A stretch of DNA of 5,909 nucleotides from positions 1-5,909 of the forward strand of contig JABWAM010000153.1 in assembly GCA_013360985.1 (NCBI GenBank), read 5' to 3'. The position numbers were made by a program, and so were the translations under genes. Shown piece after piece: positions 1 to 4,957 of this stretch; within the stretch, counting starts at the first letter, position 1; each line of letters opens with the position of its first letter. Source of the DNA: Verrucomicrobiia bacterium (GTDB lineage: Bacteria > Verrucomicrobiota > Verrucomicrobiia > JABWAM01). The notes beneath the pieces were generated by a model. That model searched no databases. It had not been told where the DNA came from and saw only the letters and a program-made list of their open reading frames with translations.

Positions 1-248
1 GACTTCGGCGCGCATGCGCCAAACGCCCGGTCAGCGAGGAACATATTGACCGCATGGTCGACGCGCTCGCCGACGAACTGGAAGCGATGCATGCCGCAGA
101 AATCCCCTCGCGCGTGATCGGTGAAAAGGCGCTGGCCCGGCTGCGCGCCGAAGACCAGGTCGCCGCGGTGCGCTACGCATCCGTCTTTCGACGATTCACT
201 CAACCGGAAGACTTTCTCGCGGAAATTGGCGCGTTGCGCGCGACGTGA
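1..248 (+). CDS. nrdR: Transcriptional repressor NrdR, C-terminal part (5' end outside window)
   Basis: NrdR is a nucleotide-sensing repressor that binds NrdR boxes upstream of ribonucleotide reductase operons. The frame is open from base 3 and gives about 81 residues, roughly the second half of a protein that is normally about 150 residues. Visible parts are the C-terminal half of the ATP-cone (the stretch around CAKRPVSEEHIDRMVD, then EIPSRVIGEKALARL) and the highly conserved end VRYASVFRRFTQPEDFLAEI, which matches the family signature 'VRFASVYRxFxDxxxF'. The N-terminal zinc ribbon and the first part of the ATP-cone lie before base 1, so DNA binding cannot be inspected. The internal ATG at 54 is not the real start, because family-typical sequence precedes it in frame. 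The stop TGA at 246-248 is 3 bases before the next gene, suggesting co-transcription. Identification is confident from the C-terminal signature. Confidence 0.93.
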   Translation, partial: LRRACAKRPVSEEHIDRMVDALADELEAMHAAEIPSRVIGEKALARLRAEDQVAAVRYASVFRRFTQPEDFLAEIGALRAT

Positions 249-251
249 CTC

Positions 252-812
252 ATGCGCCTCGCCCGTCATCTCCTCCCGCTGCGCCACGCCGACGGACGCC
301 TGGAGCCCTTGGATATGGAAGCGTTGGTCACCTGGTTTTCCGGCGATCCGGAGATCGGCGGCGCCGCTCTGCCTCGCTGGGTGATCGAGACCGTGGCGGA
401 CACCCTGCTCAGTCATTACCACAAAACGCGCGTCAAACCGGAAATTGCCGCCGAGGAGGTTCTCGCTCTGGCAAAATGGTTGATCTTCGGCTACGCACGC
501 GAATCAAAGCGCGCCCCGTCCCCCTCTCCGCCCCGTCAGCTCGATCTCTACGAACGCGTTCGCGCGACCGGCGCCTGTCTCGAACTGCAACTCCTGGCCG
601 AAATCCGAAGTTTCCTCGCGCGCGCGCCCGACCATGCGCCCCGAGAATCGCCGCTGCGCCTCACGGGCGTCCGCCAGTGCGCCCAGCTTTTGGCAGGCAC
701 CCAGCGCTGGAGCGCGCGCTGCGAACGAATTCGCGAGGAACTCGTCGGCCGGATCCGGGACGAGGCGCGGCGCGCCGGGCGTCCAGGGCTCGCGCTGGCG
801 ATCCTCTCCTGA
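252..812 (+). CDS. Hypothetical protein after nrdR, possible degenerate ATP-cone at N-terminus
   Basis: I do not recognise this 186-residue soluble protein; no signal peptide or membrane segment is visible. Residues 11-21 (RHADGRLEPLD) resemble the opening strand pair of an ATP-cone ('xRDGRxEPFD'). Residues 43-78 (from WVIETVADTLL, through RVKPEIAAEEV, to KWLI) fit the later ATP-cone pattern in which a helix is followed by 'V.S.EI...V...L'. A proline/serine linker near residues 88-95 leads to a mainly helical, arginine-rich second half with no motif I know. The ATG at 252 is 3 bases after the nrdR stop and lacks a clear Shine-Dalgarno sequence, consistent with translational coupling. An ATG at 315 is an alternative, but it would remove the ATP-cone-like start. 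The gene converges with rsmD, leaving 9 bases between the stops. It is very probably a real gene because it is the only long plus-strand frame that fits the packing; the function is unknown. Confidence 0.72.
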   Translation: MRLARHLLPLRHADGRLEPLDMEALVTWFSGDPEIGGAALPRWVIETVADTLLSHYHKTRVKPEIAAEEVLALAKWLIFGYARESKRAPSPSPPRQLDLYERVRATGACLELQLLAEIRSFLARAPDHAPRESPLRLTGVRQCAQLLAGTQRWSARCERIREELVGRIRDEARRAGRPGLALAILS

Positions 813-821
813 CCGGAACGG

Positions 822-1424
822 CTACGCGCGTTCGAAAATCTGCACGCGCGTGTCGCCGAAGCCCAGCGAGCGGGATGCGCGAAAAAACGGCGAGGCGACT
901 TCCGTGTCCTTCGCGAAGTGTTCGAGGAGGAACAGGCCTTCCGGCGCGAGAAGGCGCGGCAAGAGATCGGATTCGAGGAGGCGTCGCGTCCAGGAAAACG
1001 ACGGACGCCCTCTTTCGCCCCTTGCCTCCTCGCGCGCTGCGTCGTTCGGCTTGAAATAGGGCGGATCCGCGAAGACGAGATCGAAGGCCGCTTCCTCGCG
1101 CGCGAGCATCTCGATCGCATGACGAACATCGTCGCGCAAGACGCGCGCCCGATCCGCCAACCGCGTCTTGCGAAGATTCTCCTCGACGAGCGCTGTCGCC
1201 CGACCGTCCTTCTCCACGAATACGGCGGAGGCCGCCCCGCGGCTGAGCGCCTCGATTCCGAAAGCGCCGGTTCCGGCAAAGAGATCGAGCGCGCGCGCGC
1301 CCGGTACGCGCGCCGCCAGACTCGAAAAGATCGCCTCCTTTACGCGTTCGGGCGTCGGACGCAGGCCCAGATGTTTGGGCGCTTTCAGGCCGTATCCCTT
1401 GGCCGATCCGGCGATGACGCGCAT
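822..1424 (-). CDS. rsmD: 16S rRNA (guanine(966)-N(2))-methyltransferase RsmD
   Basis: RsmD methylates N2 of G966 of 16S rRNA during small-subunit assembly, using S-adenosylmethionine. The 200-residue product matches the usual family length. It begins with the family-typical MRVIAGSAKG and continues with LRPTPERVKEAIFSSL (residues 21-36), a RsmD hallmark. The SAM-binding motif I is LDLFAGTGAFGIEALSRGA (46-64), an acidic residue ends the next strand (VEKD, 70-73), and the catalytic motif IV is FADPPY (118-123). The frame stays open upstream to 1583, but the extra residues overlap the neighbouring gene and look like shadow sequence, so I chose the ATG at 1424. No obvious Shine-Dalgarno sequence precedes it. 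It starts 19 bases after the stop of the winged-helix gene, so it is probably expressed by read-through from that gene. The familiar partner coaD is not adjacent here. Confidence 0.95.
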   Translation of the reverse strand: MRVIAGSAKGYGLKAPKHLGLRPTPERVKEAIFSSLAARVPGARALDLFAGTGAFGIEALSRGAASAVFVEKDGRATALVEENLRKTRLADRARVLRDDVRHAIEMLAREEAAFDLVFADPPYFKPNDAAREEARGERGRPSFSWTRRLLESDLLPRLLAPEGLFLLEHFAKDTEVASPFFRASRSLGFGDTRVQIFERA

Positions 1425-1443
1425 ACGGAACGATCGACAAAAA

Positions 1444-1863
1444 TTAGTCGTTTCGTCCGATATCCGGCATCTCCATGCCGAAGCGCGGCGGCGAAGATTC
1501 CGCGCGTGGGGAAACGGAACGCGACGCCGCGGGGACGCGGGGCTTGCGGGGCGCGCGCGGCGAACGACCTTTGCCCGGCACATAGCCCTGCCGCGGATGG
1601 TTCGGCTGGCCGGGATGCAGAAACGCCAGCCGTCCGTCTGCGAGAAGCCGTTTGATCACTGTGTTCTGCAAATAGATGTCGTCGCGCCGAAGGAGGCGCG
1701 ACAGACTTTTCAGCGACTGCGGTTTCCATGCGCAGAGGCGCACCACGAGCCCTTCGAGATGGCGCGGAAGCAGCCGGCGTTCGATCGTCCGCAGCTCCGC
1801 TTCGAGATCCGACGGCATCCTCTCTCCCTCTCTCGACGGAGGCGGACTCTGGACGTCCGTCAT
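1444..1863 (-). CDS. Small winged-helix-like protein with basic, proline-rich tail
   Basis: This 139-residue protein is not one I can name. Residues about 35-95 look like a winged helix-turn-helix: LEGLVVRLCAW, then LKSLSRLLRRDDIYLQNTVIK as helices, a wing GRLAFLHPGQ, and the ending PNHPRQGY (87-94). This pattern recalls the C-terminal winged helix found in AlbA_2/RecG-C-like regulators and some restriction-linked proteins ('L...GRL...YP..PNHP.QAY'), but the usual N-terminal catalytic or ATP-binding part is absent. Residues 96-128 form a low-complexity tail rich in R, K, P and S, probably disordered and able to touch nucleic acid. The ATG at 1863 follows a good ribosome binding site 16 bases after the isomerase stop. 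An in-frame ATG at 1818, also preceded by purine-rich sequence, would trim a poorly ordered start. It sits between the isomerase and rsmD in one transcription direction. A DNA- or RNA-binding role is inferred from fold only. Confidence 0.75.
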   Translation of the reverse strand: MTDVQSPPPSREGERMPSDLEAELRTIERRLLPRHLEGLVVRLCAWKPQSLKSLSRLLRRDDIYLQNTVIKRLLADGRLAFLHPGQPNHPRQGYVPGKGRSPRAPRKPRVPAASRSVSPRAESSPPRFGMEMPDIGRND

Positions 1864-1873
1864 TTCCTTCCCC
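1864..1873 (-). promoter_or_regulatory. Ribosome binding site of the winged-helix gene
   Basis: On the minus strand the bases directly before the ATG at 1863 read GGGGAAGGAA, a purine-rich Shine-Dalgarno-like run. It supports the 1863 start over the in-frame ATG at 1818, although the latter is also preceded by a purine-rich stretch. Confidence 0.5.
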
Positions 1874-1879
1874 GGAAGC

Positions 1880-2758
1880 TCAGGCTTGATCGAGCCAGCG
1901 CGCCAGATGCGCCATGCAGATCCGGCTCGAGGGCTCCGCGTTGGCCGAAAACCCGTAGCCGGCGGGGAGATGTTGTTCCTCCGCCGAAAGCGGTTTTTGC
2001 CGCCAGTGCGTCTCCAGCGAAGCCCAGCCCTGAAAACCCGCCTTGCGCAACTCGGCGATCTGGAGCGGATGATCCACTTCGCCCTGTCCCAACTCGACGC
2101 AATGCTCGGGAGGCTTACCGTTCACGCGGCGCGCGTCCTTGACGTGATAATGGATGACGCGCTTCGCGACGGCAGGATAGTCCTCGCGCACGACGTCGCC
2201 GCTGTCCGGCATGAAGACGATGTTGCAGGGATCCCAGACGACGCCGAGGTTCGGGCCATCGAGCAACGCGAGAAAATCCCGGGTCTCCGCGCCGCTCGCG
2301 ACCATGGTTGTGTATTCATTTTCGATGCCAACGGTCACCTTCGCCTGACGCGCCAGATCGAGCAGCGCGGGGAACTGTTCCGCGGCGCGACGCAGGTCGT
2401 CGCGCGTCGAAGGCGTATGCTTCCGATGAAACGCGAAGACGCGAACGATCCCGCTCCCGAGCGCGTGCGCGGCGTCTAGGCTGCGCTTGAAAATATCCAC
2501 GTGCGCGCGCACCTGAGCGGGCTGATCCACGTCGCACTTGAAGACCGGACTCGCGCAGCAGGGCAGCTTGAGCGCAGCCGCGTCGGCGCGCGCGCGGATT
2601 TGCTTGAGGTCGGCGGACGTCAAATCTTTGAAGGCGCGTCCGAACATGCTGCGGATTTCGAGCCCGTCGAGGCGGAAATCGCGCGCAAAGGCGATGATCC
2701 GGTCGAGCTCTTGGGAAACTTCGTCGGTGATGATGGCAAGGGGAAAAGATCGAGGCAT
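1880..2758 (-). CDS. Sugar phosphate isomerase/epimerase (xylose isomerase-like TIM barrel)
   Basis: A 292-residue cytoplasmic protein of the xylose isomerase-like TIM-barrel superfamily (AP endonuclease 2/IolE/hexulose-isomerase type). These are metal-dependent enzymes acting on sugars or inositol derivatives; the substrate cannot be told from sequence. The start LAIITDEVSQELDRIIAFA and DGLEIRSMFGR (31-41) are typical of strands 1 and 2 with the first helix. Likely metal ligands are E146 (GIENEY), D176 (VVWDPCN), H203 or H205 (IHYHVKD) and E249 (ASLETHW), all present, so it should be active. The frame stays open to 3037, but the ATG at 2758 is chosen because a strong GGAGG lies 8 bases upstream and family-like sequence begins there. 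It heads the run isomerase, winged-helix gene, rsmD, and is divergent from the GST gene. The family assignment is secure and the specific reaction is unknown. Confidence 0.9.
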   Translation of the reverse strand: MPRSFPLAIITDEVSQELDRIIAFARDFRLDGLEIRSMFGRAFKDLTSADLKQIRARADAAALKLPCCASPVFKCDVDQPAQVRAHVDIFKRSLDAAHALGSGIVRVFAFHRKHTPSTRDDLRRAAEQFPALLDLARQAKVTVGIENEYTTMVASGAETRDFLALLDGPNLGVVWDPCNIVFMPDSGDVVREDYPAVAKRVIHYHVKDARRVNGKPPEHCVELGQGEVDHPLQIAELRKAGFQGWASLETHWRQKPLSAEEQHLPAGYGFSANAEPSSRICMAHLARWLDQA

Positions 2759-2766
2759 GACGGCAT

Positions 2767-2771
2767 CCTCC
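2767..2771 (-). promoter_or_regulatory. Shine-Dalgarno site fixing the isomerase start
   Basis: The minus strand reads GGAGG followed by 8 bases and then the ATG at 2758. This is a near-consensus site and excludes the longer frame that runs up to 3037 across the divergent GST gene. Confidence 0.75.
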
Positions 2772-2840
2772 GTACCAGATGAGGAACCCCTTGGCAATGC
2801 CGTGGAACTTCGGCGAGATTTGCCTTTCCGTTGTTTCGCC

Positions 2841-2845
2841 GGAGA
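2841..2845 (+). promoter_or_regulatory. Shine-Dalgarno site fixing the GST start
   Basis: GGAGA is followed by 7 bases and then the ATG at 2853. It picks this start over upstream in-frame codons back to 2538, which would overlap the isomerase gene on the other strand. Confidence 0.7.
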
Positions 2846-2852
2846 TTTTCGC

Positions 2853-3491
2853 ATGCTGACGCTCCTCCAAATCCCATGGTCTCCCTTCTGCATCACTCTG
2901 CGACGAATTCTGACGCAACACCGTATCCCGCACCGCGTGCGCGACATCCCGCCCTTCGGCGATCGCGCCGAAGTGGTCCGCGCCACACGCGGACTCGGGG
3001 CGACGGTTCCCTGCCTCCTCGACGGGCGGCGCGCCATTGTGGATACGAGCGATTTCGGCCAGGAAACCGCGCGTTACGTCGACGCGAAATATCGCCTCGG
3101 CCTGTTCCCGAAGGAACGCGAAGGCCATCAACTCCTCCTCGCGCGCTACATCGAGAGTGAACTCGAGGCGATCGGCTTCAAAGTCAACGACACCTATTTC
3201 ATTCCGACGCTCCCTTTGCTGGAACGGACGAACGCCATCCGCTGGAAGGAACGCAAGTTCGGGCGCGGATGCGTCGCGCAATGGACGCGCGACCGCGCGA
3301 AACTCGCGGCCCAGATGGAGGACCTCCTCGCGCCGCTCGACAACATTCTCGCCTCCTCCCCTTTTCTCCTCGGCCCAAAACCTCTCTTCGTGGATTACGA
3401 TCTCTACGGCATCCTCGGCAACTACCGTCATTCCGGCAACGTGCGCTTCCCCGCCCTGAAACATCTGCGCCGCTGGCACGCGGCGATGTGA
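2853..3491 (+). CDS. Glutathione S-transferase family protein
   Basis: A 212-residue protein with the two-domain GST layout. The N-terminal thioredoxin-like domain (residues 1-77) starts LTLLQIPWSPFCITLRRIL, so the active-site region is S10-P-F-C13, offering a serine or cysteine as the glutathione-contacting residue. The conserved cis-proline is P53 in ATVPCLLDG, and the glutathione gamma-glutamyl-binding turn is probably D64-T65-S66. The C-terminal helical domain (about 90-212) contains FLLGPKPLFVDYDLYGIL (171-188), matching the family pattern 'fl.G..pt.aD..l'. The usual role is glutathione-dependent conjugation, reduction or isomerisation in the cytoplasm; the substrate is unknown. It is divergent from the isomerase, with 94 bases between the starts, and convergent with argG, with 18 bases between the stops. 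The start is supported by GGAGA 7 bases upstream. Fold assignment is confident; biochemical class is not. Confidence 0.88.
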   Translation: MLTLLQIPWSPFCITLRRILTQHRIPHRVRDIPPFGDRAEVVRATRGLGATVPCLLDGRRAIVDTSDFGQETARYVDAKYRLGLFPKEREGHQLLLARYIESELEAIGFKVNDTYFIPTLPLLERTNAIRWKERKFGRGCVAQWTRDRAKLAAQMEDLLAPLDNILASSPFLLGPKPLFVDYDLYGILGNYRHSGNVRFPALKHLRRWHAAM

Positions 3492-3509
3492 GGCGGGCGC
3501 TCCGCGGCG

Positions 3510-4778
3510 TCACACGCTCCGAGCATACCTCCGCGATCGGACACCCGCCGAGGATCGTCGCGCGCCATGAACGGTCGCGGCGACCTTGAGGCGCAGGGCG
3601 TTGAGGCGGATGAAACCGGTCGCGTCGCCCTGATCGTAGGACTGCGTCGGATCCTCCTCCATCGTCGCGATATGCGGATTGTAGAGGCTGACGGGACTCT
3701 TGCGCCCTGCGACGATGAGGTTGCCCTTGTAAAGCTTCAGTCGCACCGTGCCGGTCACGTTCTTCTGGCTCTCCGCGACCAGGGCCTGGAGCGCCTCGCG
3801 TTCCGGTGAAAACCAGAATCCGTAGTACACGAGCTCGCTGTATTTCGGAATCAAAGAATCCCGCAGGCGCATCACCTCGCGATCCATGGTGAGCGACTCG
3901 ATTTGGCGGTGCGCAAAGTGGAGGATCGCGCCGCCCGGCGTCTCGTAAACCCCGCGGCTCTTCATCCCGACGAAACGGTTTTCGACCAAGTCCACCCGCC
4001 CCACGCCGTGCTTGCCGCCGAGGCGGTTGAGCGTCCGCATCACGTTCGCGGGAGAGAGCGCGCGCCCGTTCACCGCCGCACAGTTTCCCTGAACAAAATC
4101 GAGGGTTACATACTCGGGGGCGTTCGGCGCTTCCTCCGGCGAAACTGAGAGCTTGTACATCCCTCGATGCGCCGCCGTAGAAACATCCATCCACGGATCC
4201 TCGAGGCTCCCCGCCTCGAAGCTGATGTGGAGAAGGTTGCGGTCGCTGGAGTAAGGCTTCTTCGCCGTCGCCTGCACGGGGATACCGTGCCGACGGCAGT
4301 AGTCCAACATCTGGGCGCGCCCGGGAAACTGCTTCCGAAAAGCCGCGTCGCGCCACGGGGCGATCACCCGGAGTTCCGGCGCGAGTGCGGCGGCGGTCAG
4401 CTCGAAGCGCACCTGATCGTTCCCTTTCCCTGTCGCGCCGTGAGCAATGGCATCGGCCTTCTCCTTCCTTGCGATCTCGACCATCCGCTTCGCGATGAGC
4501 GGACGGGCGATCGAGGTGCCGAGAAAGTATTGCCCTTCGTAGATCGCGCCCGCCTGGATCATCGGAAAAATGAAGTCCCGAGCGAACTCTTCGCAGAGGT
4601 CGTCCACGTAAAGCTTGGCCGCGCCCGTCGTGAGCGCTTTCGCGCGCAGACCGCGCAATTCCTCCTCCTGCCCAATGTCGGCGCAAAAGGCGATCACCGT
4701 CGCACTGTAGGTTTCCTTGATCCACGAGAGCAACACCGAGGTGTCGAGCCCTCCCGAATACGCGAGCACGATCTTCAT
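3510..4778 (-). CDS. argG: Argininosuccinate synthase
   Basis: ArgG joins citrulline and aspartate with ATP to form argininosuccinate, the penultimate step of arginine biosynthesis, in the cytoplasm as a tetramer. The 422-residue product starts with the ATP-pyrophosphatase P-loop AYSGGLDTS (6-14). It continues with FCADIGQEEEL (31-41), EGQYFLGTSIARPLIAK (81-97), the signature HGATGKGNDQVRFE (113-126) and SSDRNLLHISFEAGSLEDP (177-195). The catalytic core looks intact. After about residue 399 there is a roughly 23-residue tail rich in Ala, Arg and Ser that goes a little beyond the usual length near 400. The ATG at 4778 is fixed by the family start MKIVLAYSGGLDTS; upstream in frame, a stop occurs at 4814-4812 without another start. 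No normally spaced Shine-Dalgarno sequence is present. No other arg gene is adjacent, and the upstream neighbour is a GH3 glycosidase on the same strand. Confidence 0.98.
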   Translation of the reverse strand: MKIVLAYSGGLDTSVLLSWIKETYSATVIAFCADIGQEEELRGLRAKALTTGAAKLYVDDLCEEFARDFIFPMIQAGAIYEGQYFLGTSIARPLIAKRMVEIARKEKADAIAHGATGKGNDQVRFELTAAALAPELRVIAPWRDAAFRKQFPGRAQMLDYCRRHGIPVQATAKKPYSSDRNLLHISFEAGSLEDPWMDVSTAAHRGMYKLSVSPEEAPNAPEYVTLDFVQGNCAAVNGRALSPANVMRTLNRLGGKHGVGRVDLVENRFVGMKSRGVYETPGGAILHFAHRQIESLTMDREVMRLRDSLIPKYSELVYYGFWFSPEREALQALVAESQKNVTGTVRLKLYKGNLIVAGRKSPVSLYNPHIATMEEDPTQSYDQGDATGFIRLNALRLKVAATVHGARRSSAGVRSRRYARSV

Positions 4779-4815
4779 GGCGCGCGATTCAACGACTCTC
4801 CTCGACGGACTTCAA
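4775..4815 (-). promoter_or_regulatory. argG leader: displaced GAGGAG, possible 5-codon upstream ORF, weak promoter match
   Basis: Reading the minus strand towards argG, GAGGAG lies at 4803-4798, which is about 19 bases from the argG ATG and too far to serve it directly. Five bases after it, TTG at 4792-4790 opens a frame of five codons (M-N-R-A-P if TTG initiates) that ends in a TGA at 4777-4775, overlapping the argG ATG as ATGA. The same stretch also holds TTGAAG (4815-4810), 17 bases, then TTGAAT (4792-4787). That is a weak sigma70-like pair whose start point would fall at or next to the argG ATG. These two readings are alternatives. Both are inference from sequence pattern alone. Confidence 0.35.
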
Positions 4816-4957
4816 GCCAATCCTCGGCTTCCCGCGCGACGAGGATGTTGAAGGAGTCGCGACATGCGGTTCGCGGATCTTGCCGGGTTTGTCGCGCGCG
4901 GGTCGACCGCCGGCGGCGCAGCGGCTTCCCGCAATCGGACGGACGCTCCCCGGTTCG
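4779..4957. other. 179-base region between the GH3 gene and argG
   Basis: No convincing gene or RNA is seen. Three short perfect palindromes occur: GTCGCGAC at 4856-4863, GGTCGACC at 4901-4908 and CCGCCGGCGG at 4907-4916, the last two overlapping by two bases. None is followed by a T run, so no intrinsic terminator for the GH3 gene is supported. On the minus strand, the GH3 frame after its stop stays open through the whole region until the TGA that overlaps the argG start, without a good start codon. The argG promoter or a leader of a joint GH3-argG transcript is expected here. Confidence 0.5.

Noticed and set aside
1425..1583. N-terminal extension of rsmD to the start at 1583
   Set aside because: The added 53 residues overlap the winged-helix gene and lack similarity to the family, which starts at MRVIAG.
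918..1655. Plus-strand frame of 245 codons antisense to rsmD
   Set aside because: It is antisense to rsmD and the winged-helix gene, has no recognisable domain, and is explained by the low stop-codon frequency of GC-rich DNA.
2759..2852. Divergent promoters between the isomerase and GST genes
   Set aside because: A TTGGCA at 2791-2796 is present, but no acceptable -10 box follows at 16-18 bases on the plus strand, and the minus-strand candidate would overlap the ribosome binding site. Promoters must lie here or nearby but cannot be placed.
2316..3479. Long minus-strand frame of 387 codons overlapping the GST gene and the isomerase
   Set aside because: It runs antisense to the clearly recognised GST gene and, in another frame, across the isomerase gene. 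The product is low-complexity and arginine-rich and matches no family, as expected for GC-rich shadow frames.
3492..3509. Possible bidirectional terminator between the convergent GST and argG genes
   Set aside because: Only a four-base-pair GCGG/CCGC stem with a five-base loop can be formed and no T run follows on either strand.
3199..4725. Minus-strand frame of 508 codons overlapping argG
   Set aside because: It is the +1-type shadow of argG on the same strand, rich in Arg, Gly and Ser without any domain. argG itself is unmistakable.
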